Origin: Phallusia mammillata | Lineage: Eukaryota > Chordata > Ascidiacea > Phlebobranchia > Ascidiidae | Direction of reading: 5' to 3' | Assembly (NCBI GenBank): GCA_003260075.1 | Contig: QLIY01000050.1 | Location: 143,983 to 207,982 of the forward strand | DNA: 64,000 nt | Part shown: positions 10,221 to 22,096 of the stretch, in pieces | Position numbering within the stretch: position 1 is the stretch's first letter | Layout: each line of letters starts with the position of its first letter | Program-made: the position numbers and the translations under genes | Notes under the pieces: model-generated | Told to the model about the DNA's origin: nothing | Seen by the model: only the letters and a program-made list of their open reading frames with translations | Database searches by the model: none

Positions 10221-12745
10221 ATGGCCCCGACCGCAACTCCCCAAACTATTGTGATCTCGCCTGATACAAGGCTCGTTACTATCCAAAACCCTGTCAAAAT
10301 GTCCAGGGTGGAGGTCACTGGTACTAATAATGTACCAAACCTACCAAAATATGCAGTTGGCTTGTTTGATTCAAATGGACAAGGACCCAGAAAACGCAAG
10401 CGGCTTACCCATCTTACCCCAGAGGAGAAAATTATGAGAAGGTAACATTAATGGTAAATTTAAAAGTTAACTCTAAATGTGTTTTCTAGTTGTTTACCAT
10501 AAACTTCTGAGCATAGTGATACACAGATACACCATAATACTGATTGTTAGAGTACACAAAATATTTTGTTATGTTCAGAAAACTCAAAAATCGGGTTGCA
10601 GCACAAACAGCTAGAGACCGAAAAAAGATTAGAATGGAGTGTTTAGAAGAAACCATTAACAAAGTTCAAGAACAGGTAAACAATTTCTTTGTTTTGTTTT
10701 TTATATGATGCAATTTCACCCATATGTTATAAGGTTTCTTTAAACAGTGATGTCATTTTTCTTTATAAATATTTTTCTTTTGCTGTGTTGTCAAAAGTTT
10801 GTCATGCATGTTGTTTCAGAACTTATTATTTATTTTGGTTGTTAAAATGTACAGTTGATGTGACATTGCTAATATCATTGCAGGCCAAACAGTTGCTTGA
10901 TGTCAACATCAAGTTGCTGGAGCGTGCTGAAGCTCTTGAACGTGAAAATTCTGAACTAAAAACAAGACTTGGTCTCACAACCGAAACCTCCTCAACCGTA
11001 ACACAAGATCGCTTGGATGTTGAAAGAATTAAAATGGAGTTTGATGAAACAATGTTGTCCAATGATAATGCAAATATGTCCCTTCCAGAAAGTATTCTGT
11101 CTCCAGATGAATCATCAGGTAATTTGTTAAATAATAAAATGACTTGCGTGATCATAATTTACATTTTTATATACAAGTTACCTATTTTTTGTGGTAAACA
11201 TAAACACATTGGTATAAAATTAACATAATCTTTTGGGTTGTGAAGTCTACTGTATGATACCAAATGGAAGTCTGCTTGTGCTTAAAAGTTTGCCTATCAA
11301 CATTTGTTTTGCTTTCAGATGAGAACGACAGCCAAGGAAGTCTAAAGCGAAAAGTATTCGACTTTCAATGTTTGAATGATGCGAAGCGCCAGTGCCTTAC
11401 CACTACCGAGCGTGCATCCTCCGAGCCAGCAGTGTCCGGAGTACACGTTTTGGGTAGACTGAATCCTCAGCAGCAGGAAGCTGTCAAGCAGACGCCGATC
11501 CGCTCGATGGTGGTAATGCCAGTGTTGACCTCGCTACTTCATGCACCGAAACGAATGAAAGCAAAGACATCCTTGGGCTGCTCGAACAAATCGATGCCAG
11601 TCTTGATTCGAATGCCCTCATCGGAAGTTTCACCGCAGACCAATGTAAGATTTTTGGCATGTTATATAGCCACTTGCAATCTGTGCAAACTATAAGCAAT
11701 TTACTACAAAAACTAATGTAGATGTTGACAATTAGGGCTATTAGGGTCGGTGAGGGTTTGTGATGCAAATAACTTTATAATTTAATCTCAAATACCTTTT
11801 GGGCCTAATTTTCTGTGTTAACATGCAGTACCATACGGTGTTTAGTACCACTCTCAACACATATGTGAATATTAGGCCCAAACTTGGCACCTAAAACTAA
11901 ATAGTGTTATATCTATTGTGAACCCTCACCCAGGCCCTTAAAGCCCTAACCATCAACATCTTAAAAAGTTGCATACGTTTTATAGTAGATTGTGTAGTTT
12001 GTGTATTTTGGAGGACCCCATACCCTAAAGCTTGATTTTTTTGTTGTGTACAATATTTCTGACAAATGTTAACGATTATATGTTTTGTGCAGGCATTGGA
12101 TCTGAGCAACAAGTAACCAAACCCGTTACTGTGGAACAAATAGACTCCATTAAGGAGTTGATTAATTTTGATCACCACTACTCCAAACCCCGAGTGAATA
12201 CGCAAATCCGTCGTGTTACAGCTGCTAACAATGCTGCAAGCAAACCCGTGCAAGTACAATTGAGCCGCTCCTCGCGTTTGACCAAGTTGATCCGTCAACA
12301 TTCCAACCTGTCCGAAGAAGACCAAAAGCCAACTGCCCTTTGCGAAAAGACAGCGAGCAACGAAACAATGCCTGTCGTGGACTGTACCAGTGACAGTGAG
12401 GAAAAAAAGCCCGCAGAACTAAACCTACCCCCTATGTTGTGCCCAGTAAAACAGGAGACCGATCTACACCTAGATGACAGCTCTGAATCGAGCAGCATCC
12501 TGGATTTCGGCAATTTAGATGCTGAGTTGGATTTACTCTTGAATCCCAACATGGAATCTAAGGATACGCTAAGCTTGAAAATGCCTAAGCCTGAAGTAGA
12601 GCATTCTAACTTTTCCATGCTTGAAACGCCAACAACTTTAGCTGACGAGTTTTGCTTTAACGACGATTTAGAGTCGTTTAAGTCGTGTCTGAGCGACGCA
12701 ACCTCCGCCGAACTGTTTCCACAGTTGGCATCATTCGTATTTTAG
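10221..12745 (+). CDS. XBP1: XBP1, bZIP transcription factor of the unfolded protein response
   Basis: Exons 10221-10441, 10579-10675, 10884-11118, 11319-11644 and 12093-12745. The basic region RRKLKNRVAAQTARDRKK matches vertebrate XBP1 and is followed by a leucine zipper (about residues 97-135). The active, spliced form ends in ELFPQLASFVF, like vertebrate ANELFPQL, and contains IKELINFDHHYSKP and KDILGLLEQID. The frame must shift by two inside exon 4: removing 11439-11470 gives exactly 1500 coding bases, 499 residues. Without that step the frame stops at 12114-12116, giving XBP1u of 300 residues. The ATG chosen is the first in frame; an AG acceptor-like site lies 24 bases upstream at 10195-10196. 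Nuclear activator of ER-quality-control genes. Confidence 0.95.
11432..11478 (+). promoter_or_regulatory. Twin IRE1 stem-loops and 32-nt unconventional intron (11439-11470) of XBP1
   Basis: The first hairpin pairs GTGT (11432-11435) with ACAC (11443-11446) around a 7-base loop CCGGAGT. The second pairs TCCT (11464-11467) with AGGA (11475-11478) around the 7-base loop CAGCAGC. Both loops keep C1, G3 and G6 of the IRE1 loop consensus. Cutting after G3 in each removes 32 bases, changes the frame by the required two, and joins TCCG to CAGCAGG. That is the same 11-base junction as vertebrate XBP1, coding SAAG. Position 4 of the first loop is G instead of the usual C. Confidence 0.8.
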
Positions 12746-12999
12746 ACTTGTGTTTTGCTTTCTGTGGTGATGTTAGCAGGAGGTTGTGGTTGTGTTCGTG
12801 GCTGGGTAAAAAGTGCAATGTTTATTCTCTGTACAAACACAATAAGGTGCTGTTTTTGTTCTGCGGCTTTTTCGTTCTTGCTCGTCTCTTCGTATCAGTT
12901 CTACTGTACAGATCATTTTCTTCCGTTGCTCGCTTCTTTTCAGTAAAGTGAAAAAAGATTCAGCGACCTTGTGTGTTCAGTAACATAAATTTGGCATGA

Positions 13000-13095
13000 T
13001 AAGGATTTTGAGATAGTTAGCTGAACTTTAAATCTCAGAGATAATTAAGGATTTTGAGATAGTGAGCTAATAAACTTTAAATCTCAAAATACTTA
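13000..13095. repeat. Imperfect tandem repeat, about 50 bp x2
   Basis: A unit containing AAGGATTTTGAGATAGT and CTTTAAATCTCA occurs twice in a row in the XBP1 3' UTR, with small differences. Confidence 0.6.
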
Positions 13096-13132
13096 TTTAA
13101 CCGAGCAACAGGGTTAACAGGTATGCAATAAA
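13069..13132 (+). promoter_or_regulatory. XBP1 poly(A) signals (AATAAA at 13069 and 13127)
   Basis: Two AATAAA hexamers lie 320-390 bases after the XBP1 stop. The second is followed by a T/G-rich run, and either could end the mRNA. They lie in and just after a tandem repeat of about 50 bases (about 13000-13095), which contains the first hexamer. Confidence 0.45.
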
Positions 13133-13729
13133 ACCTCCGGTTTTGTTTTTGTAAACAATTGCAAACAGAATGGACAAATACGGATGGTATAGACAAGAGC
13201 ATACTTAACTACGAGCCTCAGGCCAGGCCCCAATTAGTAGTATTTGCCGAAGTAAAGTACATGTATGTGGATAGAGCTCTTTTCCAAGTGTCAGCCACAG
13301 GTTCCTGCAGTAACGCTGGCGGAGACCTGATAAGTACCGCATTTTCTTGTTAAAGCTACTGCATTCTAATCAGTTTTTCGGTTAATCACTGTCCAAGCTA
13401 AATGTGTTGAAGCTGCGGGGTAACCACTATTAGTTGTGCACGCGAAAGTATCCCCGCAACAGCCTGCAGGATAAATTTTTCACAGCTAAATCGGCCCCAA
13501 CGCATATAGGAGTGATCCAACTGTTGTTCGTTGTATTACATACACGACTAAAAACATAAATTTTGCTCAAAAAATCGCCTTTTCAAAACTTCTGTTGGAA
13601 GAACAGGGCATTGTTCGGAAGAGAAGATATGCATATTGCACACACATTTATAACAACCGCACCATAAGTTCTTGGCGGACCCGTCGAAATCGCCTCGCGG
13701 GTTGCAGCTTCGGTAAGGCTGCGCTAGAG

Positions 13730-14025
13730 CAGTGATTTTCAACCGGTGTTCCGTGAAAGATCTTCAGGTGTTCAGCAACGAATTTATTAGTTTGACTAGT
13801 ATAGACCTACCATGGAATACCGATCAAAAGTCACAGGTTTAACACAATGAGCGTAAATAGCCTTTTCTATTATGAATTTAATTATCCACTATTATACCAG
13901 TTTAAATGTTGTGCAATAATAAGACTAGTTATGTAATGTCTTACTGCATCTTTAAAAAATGGTTTTCTGCAAAATAGTTTTCTGCATACAGTGCTCCGTG
14001 GATCAAAGAAGGTTGAAAAACATTG
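13730..14025. mobile_element. Probable hAT-like element with adjoining tandem duplication
   Basis: Ends CAGTGATTTTCAACC and GGTTGAAAAACATTG are imperfect inverted repeats. No convincing 8-bp target duplication is left. Just beyond, about 42 bases containing the right end are repeated (14008-14050 and 14051-14092), so the right border is uncertain. Confidence 0.45.
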
Positions 14026-14155
14026 CGTTTTGATATGTTATATGCGACCCAGAAGGTTGAAAAACATTGCGTTTGGATATGTTACATGCGCGTCATTCTT
14101 AAAATTACCTGGATCGGTGTGAAAATATTTGTTGACCCCCTGGTAGCCTATAGAC

Positions 14156-14590
14156 CAGAGGTGCACAACCTTTTTGCTAAGGCGGCCGCACCGCAGATCC
14201 TTATTTCACCAACGGCCGCCCATTACCTGCTTGTTTTCAAATTGATTATGTGAAAATAGAGCTTGTCCCACATACATAAACCAACCATATAATGGTGTCC
14301 AAAAAGCCCGGATAATTTAAAACTTGATCCACAGATTGAGCTAAACAGCTGACGACCAGTCTGAGCTATTTATGACGTCATAATCTATATTGTGACGCAA
14401 GAGGTGACTGTTTATTTGCATTGTTTGCACACAATAGGCGTATACAAAGTATAATGCACAGGGGGTTACTAGGCAGGTAATATTCTTTACAGTCTTACAA
14501 AATCTATAAATATATTTAAAGCAGTTTGAAAGTCAAAATATTTAGCAAAACAGTTTTTTATTCGTCACGGCCGCAGGTTGTGCACCCCTG
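14156..14590. mobile_element. Non-autonomous hAT element, 435 bp, perfect 8-bp TSD
   Basis: Inverted ends CAGAGGTGCACAACC and GGTTGTGCACCCCTG, with CTATAGAC duplicated at 14148-14155 and 14591-14598. GGCCGC-rich stretches sit inside both ends. No coding capacity. Confidence 0.85.
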
Positions 14591-14598
14591 CTATAGAC

Positions 14599-15679
14599 AT
14601 ATATGCTTTTATCAATGGTGGCACACATAAACCGTGCCAGTAGAAACTGAGACGCTGGCCTATAGGCAATCCGCGATTTTTCTGACAAGAACAGATTTTG
14701 GTTTAAAAAAAGGCAAAACGACTGTTGGTGGAGGTTATTATTAACAATTTAATTTTTGATGAAATTTATTCCACAAGTTTTTGAACAAATACAATTAACT
14801 TTTGTTGACAAACTCCGCATTCTGATTTAAATCTTATAATAGGCATATCTTGAACAGTCACAATATGCAACGAAGCTTCGGCCGCGAGGCCGGATCCGGC
14901 CCGCGAGGTCATTTCATCCGCCCCGCGACCACATCTTTGGTTTGCCAAATTGTATCAATAACTTTGTAACATTAAAAGTTAATATACTCCTTACAAAAGT
15001 TTTCCTGTGGCGATATTCAGAATTGATATTACCGACTCTCATAGGATTACAACGCCCAGGATTGATCCAAAGCCAGTTTGTTACGTCACAGACAAGACTA
15101 CAAGTGTTAATTGTGCGCAAACAATTGCCTTCTTTTGTCACTTGTGGCGTAATATACAATCATTGCTTGTAAGATGAGATTAATTATACAGTTTAACAGT
15201 CGCATGACCAGTTTTTGAATGGGATTGTGAAAGACCATATCTTGGCTGCCCCTATAAAAATCGCCTCGAGGGCTGAGTTTGGAAAGACGGCGCTAGGGCA
15301 TGTAAACTATGCGACCCGCGCGAATCATTATTAGCACTCATCCGGCCCTCAGTGAAAAAAGTTTGGTGACCCCTGCTCTAGACAGATCATACTTTCAAAC
15401 TTAAAAGATAACTGCTCACAAACTCATAAAACACAACTTCATTTTAAAGCCAAATTGAGTTTAATGCCAAACGAAGCACATATAAAAGCAATGTGCCGAT
15501 ACCTGCAGTTAAAACACATACAGTTTCCAGCAGAGTTTCCATTTATATTACTTACCTGTTAGAAGTGACATCATTCTTCTTAAAATAAATGTGCATTTTT
15601 AAAATCTTTTTAAAATCCATTTAGGGCCACAACGAAGCATTTGATCACATTAAATAGTGTGGCGATAAAGAGTTGAGTT
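14599..15679. other. Repeat-rich spacer between XBP1 and the kinase gene
   Basis: It holds fragments of further hAT-type repeats. Examples are a right end GTTTGGTGACCCCTG followed by CTCTAGAC near 15360, a GGCCGCGAGGCCGG-like block near 14880, and a stretch at about 15262-15300 resembling 13689-13730. No gene is supported. Confidence 0.5.
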
Positions 15680-18600
15680 TTAATGCACGAGGACAGCTTG
15701 CAACCTTGCTTCAACCAATTGCAAAATATCTTTGCTTTTTTGTACTTCATTTTGTCGTTCATCTTCAGTCAAATCCGTAGCTTTTAATTTAGCTTCTATT
15801 GCTTTCTTGCAAAATCTCTCAGATTCTTGAAACTGTTCCGTTTCCCAGTAAACCTCTGCGAGAGCGTGAAAAAAGTTTCCATAGACAATGTACTTTGGGC
15901 TTTGGTTTCCGAATGTTTTTTCGAGAAGCTTACGAGCAAATTTTGCTGTTGATTCTCTTGAGGCATTGTCGCCGACCAAACGTTGAACCCTTTCGATGTT
16001 GTACAAACCCTCCACCGAGCATAGGCACTGTAGTTCGCTGTCCACATTTACAAAGCATGGTATCTGACTTCGCATATCAAGCATAGATGGTATAACTTGG
16101 TCGCGCACAATGTATAAATTTGTACCAGCCATATCTAGTAGCAGTTCACTTGTTTCTTTTAGTCCTAATAGGCACCTTTTTATACCATTTGTGGCAATAT
16201 TAGGCCTTTCGTTTTTCACAAAAAGGTGGAACGCAATTTTGTAGAACAAAATGGCTTTCAAGTAATTCTCTTGGTACCTCTGTAGTTGAGCATTTGTCAT
16301 CGTGCCTTCGGCAGTAATGTCACTTTGGTTTTCAATCAAACGCAAGAGTTTTTGTTTTGTGGATTCTGTTCGTTTGTAACTTGCGTTTTTGTTTTGCACC
16401 AAGAGGACATACTGCTGAACAAGCTGATTTCTTGCCTCATCTAAACAATAAATAGTATAATAGGTGAAAGTAGGAAAGACGCAACAAGCGTTAAAGAACC
16501 TTTTGAACAAAAGCACAGGTTTATGGCAGGTAAGTGCTAGCAATGTCATTTTATACTCAAGAAATTGGAAATGATGGCGACCACACAGTTCTTTTGACTA
16601 ATACATTTACTCTTAACACGTGTAACAAAATGTCAGGCTGGTGGACACGCGTGCAACAAAACGTCAGCTTTTAACCCCGTTTCTGTCCACATAGTCGTTT
16701 GGTTATATTCAGTAGAAAGATGTTAAAGTAGCATTTAATAGTTTGTACCTAATTCTACAGCTGGTTTTTCACTGATTGGCCGCTCTTTTACTGCAGTTTG
16801 GTCGATGTGTGCTTCGGCACTCTGGTTAACACCTAAAAGATTAATAATAAATAGTAAATTACGTCTAAGATGAATATATTCATACTGGAATCAGCCGTGA
16901 AGTGTCGCAGTCCATCGATAAGAGCATACTCATCCATACATCTTAGTACGCTATACGCCCGTTCGAATCCCACCGCATGCTAGATTTTTCTAACTTATGC
17001 CTCGCCATACGGAAATGCTTGGGATACACTGGCTTGTTTCGGTATAACGCCTTCAATGGGCCAAGCGTACTATAGTAATCATATATGATTTATTACACTT
17101 CAATGTAGTTATGTCCAGTAGTAAACAGGGAATAGTAGCCTACCTGAGTTTGCAGATGGCTCCTCGACAATATGGAGCTCTCTTGCGACAGGTTGCGGAT
17201 TGCATGTTTGTACATCCTCTTGTACATCTTAACACACGACAACTTAAGTGTTTATTCAAAACAAAGCTTTTTTTAGCCCAGCAATATGACTAATGTAGAT
17301 CGGGTAATGCAGCGCCGAAAAAATCACAATGGCAGTTCTTTACCCGGCTCTTAATTTCAATTTGCAAATTTATTATTTTAGCTCCAATGCAATCGAGTTT
17401 TAAGAGGCCAGGACTTGTCACATTCTTGTGATTAAACGTTAAAACAACCACGAGCAGCGGTTGTGGAAACCTGGTTAAATATTAAACGTTGCCTAAACAT
17501 TGCGTGACAGCAGTACGTAATTACAAGAAATATTTGAGCAGGTTTTTGGCGCTTAACCAACTAAGATCGTTTAACGACACTTTAAGCAAACATGAAAGTA
17601 ACACATTAACTTGAGTCTTAAACACCGAATCTGGAACCTTACCTGAAGAACTGGCTTGTAATGACACATGAAGGAGGGGTTCATTGCTTTTGTTGTTTGT
17701 CAAATCTATAAATGCACAACATTTCGGCATGTTTAATTTCATTGAAATGTCCAACATATTGATAGTGTTAATGTCCATTTTTTAATGTTTTGTTCTATCC
17801 TGTCGAACGTTTGTTAATTAATTTTGCCACTAAAATTCGACTACAAATGTTAAAGTACTGAACCTTTTTTGGTTGATGATGGTGTGCTGTGTTCTTCGCT
17901 GTCATATCTGATGGATGCTAAAAGGCACATATGGAATTAAACAATTTTAAAACGTTTATACATTTAAATTGCGACATGCTATGTCTACAGAATACAGGCG
18001 CAAGGCCGATACGATTCATAATTAGGCTGCATTTAAAGCGCGTCAAACAACAAATGTCATTTAGATCAAAATTTTAATTTAATCGGGATTTGATCGTTTG
18101 ACTTCCCAATCAGCCTTATAGGGCAAATATATATTGTGCCACAATTTTACCATTCTGGTTTTAACTCGTGCTTTGTGTAAAATGAATCGGATTCGGTTCC
18201 TAATTTCAGTCCGCTTGTAAAATAAATAATTACGACATCTGTCTAACGTTACTTAAGTCGACTTGGATTGTAAAATGATTTTACAGCGAAGCGTTGGTTA
18301 AGAGCAGAGTTAAAGGTCGGGACAGGCTTTTCGGCTTAATTGGGGATTAGAAGAGGTCTTTGGGTTTTTACTTTTTTCGGATTCGGACTGAGTTCAGGCC
18401 AAAATTAAGTGATGGCCGGTTACGATTCTGGGTCAATAAAATGTAGTTTACTGTAGTAAAACGATAGGAACCTTTGCTGGGGTGGCGCTCAACAAACTGG
18501 GCTGCATACAGGGTCGGTCGCATATTTCTTTTAAATGTTCGTTAACATAGCTTTCTATACCAACTATGCTACGTGTTGTGCAGCACAGAGTTGTAATCGG

Positions 18601-21600
18601 GCCTAGAACTGGAGCCCGAAACCCGGCCCGTTTTTGGATAGCCCGTTTAGGCCCGAAAGTTTGACTGACATGCGTATACATCAAAGCCTCATAAAAGACT
18701 AAGACAACCAACACAATAGACCAGTGGTCTTCAACCTTTTTTAAAAGCGACCCCAATTTTAAAGAAAATTAAATCAGACTTTACATGCGACCCCATTTCT
18801 TTCCTATAGGGATAAAATTGTTTCAAGTAATGCCGAAACTGAAGCTAGCCCGCGTAATTTTTAAGTAGACTTTAAATATTAGCATCCAGTGCGCATTATT
18901 ACGCTCAAATGTTAGAACCCAGAAGTTTTTTTAATCTAATTCGCGTTAAAGCTCACCAGTTTGCAGAAATCAGTAAATGTATGCAATTTTAGCTGTGCCC
19001 GCTATATTTAATTGGAAACAATATGTCATTCATGGGGCACTATCGCGTAACAATGGGTAGAACAACTCGTGTTTTATATAGATTATTCAATCACAATGAT
19101 TAGATTGTGACACGAGCTACCAAGCTGTACTGCAAAACATGAGCAAAGGTTGCGAACTAGAACAAAAACGTTTTATTTTTTTGGTTATAATTTTAAACGC
19201 CTATAAATTGAATTTATAGCGACCTCAGAAAAAGTTTAGACGACCCCACTTGGGGTCGCGACCCACAGGTTGAAGACCACTGCAATAGACAATTGGTCTT
19301 CAACAAGGCGTTTTAGGTCTGTTTGACATTAATAAATACTGACACAGAGTGTAAAGTCAGGCCCGAATCAAGACCGTTTTTTAAAGAAACCCGAGCCCGA
19401 ACCCATCCCGAAAAGCCCGGCCCGGCTTACAACTCTGGACATGTTACCTCGTGGAAAACCTCCATAACGAGTTGAATACCGATAGAGAGGAACGGTTCGA
19501 CTTTCATCAATTTCAGGTTCGTCATCTAGTTCCATCTGGATGAGAGCATTGGCTACTTGTTGAAGAATTGCTGCGGTATTTTGCTCATCCAACAGTTGCT
19601 GCAGTTCCTCTGCAACTTGTTCCATTGTGGGGCGTTCGGATGCAATGTCTGACCAGCATCTCTTCATTAACTGCTCGAGTTGCACTACGATTTCTCTTTC
19701 CTCTGTGGTTAGAGTTTCCATCCACTCGTGTAAGCCATGACAATCTGGCCTCATTCCTTCTTTGACTGCATCAAGGATCTCTTTTCGATCTCCTCTAGGA
19801 TACGGTGCTTCACGAACTAAAACTTGATAGATAAGTATGGCAAAGGCAAAAATGTCAAGCTCTTTTCTAGGTTTCATGGTGGGATCTTTCAGCTTTTCTG
19901 GTGCTGTATAGAAGGGTGTGTATTGTACTCGGTCTTTCTTGGTTCTTGCCGAAGAATCAATCGTGGTTGAACTACTTAAAGTTGCAAATTCGGCGCTACC
20001 AAAATCTGCAATTTTGCAGTGTAGCTCCTCAGTCAGCAAAACATTGTCCGGTTTGACATCTCCATGAATTAATCGCTTGCCTGGTAAACTGTGGCAAAAA
20101 CTAATTCCTTTTGCTATTTCTGTTAAAATCCGAAGGCGCAGAGGGATACCCAATTCGATTGACGTTGTGAGGATTAAATTTCGGAGGTTACCACCTTTGC
20201 AATACTCCATGACAATTCCCATAGCAAACGTCCATTTTACAAATCCCAGAATTGCAACGATGTTGATATGTTTGGCTTTTTGCAAATGTTCCATTTCCTC
20301 TTTGATTCTGCAAGTAAATTATCAATGAACTAGATCAGGGGCGGGCAACATACGGCCCGCGGGCCGGCCCGCAAACAGTTTCAGGTCTTACATGATAATG
20401 TGGCCCGCGGCCACAGTCTGCCGCAATCCCCCACTACTTGCTTACTGCGTCAAATTTTAGTAGTAAATGTAACGGACAGTAACGCTTCCCAATAGCAAAA
20501 AACTTTCCCGCCGTTGTTACCGTTGCACCATACGTCCATTGTTACGACATAACTGCCAAACATGTGANTAACTGCCAACCTTGTGTGTGGCCTGCTTTCA
20601 CGGTTTCCTTTGTTTCCACACGTGTAGCCTAGTTAGTGTTTCAGCAGTATCTAAGTCTGTGGTGTAAGCATTAAATTTGCTGTGGTGAATAATTTTATGT
20701 TATATCAGTTAGATTGTTTCGACTGTATTGTATGTGTGATGTTCTTGAATGTATTTGGTTTAGGAGGTCAAAAATTCGTTTTAAATCACTGGATAAATAC
20801 GCGATTAATGTATATCGATTCAGGAATCCGGCCCGCCAAGTACTTCATTTTCCCATATCAGGCCCGCCGACTGGGAAAGTTGCCCGTCCCTGAACTAGAT
20901 GCTTGACATGCAAAAAAAGTAATATTATTTGTAAGAAGATGGAACATTTGATTCAAACATTTGTCTGCTTTTTTATAGTAGATTGTAAACAGGAATATTA
21001 TTTTGATACTTCTAATTGCGTAGAATATTTCTGCTTCTATTTGAGTGGATTTTTTTTGTATTTCGTAACAGAGGACAAATGGTATAAACCAGGGGTCGGC
21101 AACCTTTTTGGCGACGCGTGCCAATTTTCTGGTTACATGTGTTAATGACCTTGCGTGCCAACGTTTCTCCAAATAATAGTGGTACGTGCCAGCACATATC
21201 GATGATAAAGAGAAAGCAGAGTGTTTTGTGCATTTAAGGCTGAATTTTCCTACAATGACATGATAAAACTATAAACAAGCAGTGTAACAGGTTATATCGT
21301 TACTTCAATATAATAACACAAATCGGTTGGCGTGCCATGAAAATCTACCTTGCGTGCCAACCGTGGCACGCGTGCCAGGGGTTGCCGACCCCTGGTATAA
21401 ACTGATGTAGCAGGTCAGACTCACTGTCAAAGCCCTTTATTGTCTGTACTCAGCACTCCGCGGCACGCTGAACTTTTAGTTATAGCAGGTCATAAAAAGC
21501 GCAGAAGGCAATAAAAGTATCTACCAGCAGTATTTTTAAATGCGCCGACGCAAGTTTTAGATGCTCTTCTTGCTATTGGAACAAACAAATTACCATAGTT

Positions 21601-22096
21601 ATATTTACGTTTTTTTGCTTTCTTAACTCTTTTCTGTCACTTGTTTAGGTTTCTCTCTATGTTTTAAAAAGGTACCTACTTTTTAACCATCATCTTCTTT
21701 TCTTGTTGTCCTCCGGTAATTGCAAAGACTTTAACCGCAACATCATGTTTAAGCATTTTGTGGAATCCAAAAAGAACGTCCCCGAATCCACCAGAGCCAG
21801 CCTCACACGATTCGGGGTTACATTGAATGTCACCCGCATCAAATTCTCGAAACTACAAAGCAAACACAACAGCAAACATTCACATTACAATTATGCGACA
21901 GCGGCTTTTGATATAGTGTTATAGAACACTCGCATTTAAATTATCTGCCAGTGGCACAACAACAATTTAAGAACGTACTTGGAATCATCTATTTTGAAGT
22001 AAAACATTCTCACGTTATTAGGTTATCTACATACTGATCCATAACTGTGAATAAAGGGTTCTACTTAGTACTTACCGTTTCTGTAAACTCCATCAT
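15680..22096 (-). CDS. RIPK-like non-RD protein kinase with TPR-like C-terminal region, 9 exons
   Basis: Exons on the minus strand: 22096-22076, 21852-21680, 20307-19448, 18501-18472, 17917-17864, 17705-17643, 17227-17144, 16832-16749 and 16440-15680. All have GT-AG borders; the sum is 2130 bases, 709 residues. The kinase domain (about 20-300) has P-loop GSGGFGDV, VAVK (K48), HGDVKPDN (D148), DFG (D166) and APE (200-202). Arg of HRD is Gly, so it is a non-RD kinase, as in RIPK and IRAK families. The activation segment is rich in Ser/Thr. Small exons encode an acidic linker; the last exon encodes about 250 helical residues with a TPR-like stretch (FHALAEVYWETEQFQESERF). Probably a cytosolic signalling kinase; substrate unknown. 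An AG acceptor-like site lies 20 bases before the ATG (22117-22118). Confidence 0.85.
18586..19437. mobile_element. Element with CAGAGTTG ends, interrupted by a nested hAT copy
   Basis: Inverted ends CAGAGTTGTAA and TTACAACTCTG with GGCCCG-rich arms; a second element (18722-19282) is inserted in its middle. It ends only 10 bases downstream (in the kinase's direction) of the exon 3 donor at 19447-19446. No clear flanking octamer remains. Shorter relatives lie at 26488-26558 and 47880-48194, with a fragment near 63685. Confidence 0.7.
18722..19282. mobile_element. Nested non-autonomous hAT element, 561 bp, perfect 8-bp TSD
   Basis: Ends CAGTGGTCTTCAACC and GGTTGAAGACCACTG are perfect inverted repeats, flanked by CAATAGAC at 18714-18721 and 19283-19290. 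It lies inside the element at 18586-19437, so it is the younger of the two. Confidence 0.9.
20336..20892. mobile_element. Non-autonomous hAT element, 557 bp, in kinase intron 2
   Basis: Inverted ends CAGGGGCGGGCAAC and GTTGCCCGTCCCTG with AACTAGAT duplicated at 20328-20335 and 20893-20900. GGCCCGC-rich terminal blocks. It contains the only N of the window (20568). Confidence 0.9.
21090..21394. mobile_element. Non-autonomous hAT element, 305 bp, in kinase intron 2
   Basis: Perfect 15-bp inverted ends CAGGGGTCGGCAACC and GGTTGCCGACCCCTG, flanked by GTATAAAC at 21082-21089 and 21395-21402. Confidence 0.92.

Noticed and set aside
11500..11506. CCGCTCG loop near 11502 as the 3' IRE1 site of XBP1 (with CAG/CAGC at 11470 as the 5' site)
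   Set aside because: It also gives a +2 shift, but the loop lacks G at position 6 and its stem needs a bulge. It does not recreate the conserved SAAG junction, which the 11438/11470 pair does.
11633..11639. CCGCAGA, a canonical-looking IRE1 loop at the end of XBP1 exon 4
   Set aside because: Cutting here would remove the conserved KDILGLLEQID region and would not change the frame as needed.
16915..16985. tRNA-like B box (GTTCGAATCC) in the kinase gene
   Set aside because: The bases around the T-loop do not form a stem and no acceptor stem or A box is convincing; at most a decayed tRNA-derived repeat.
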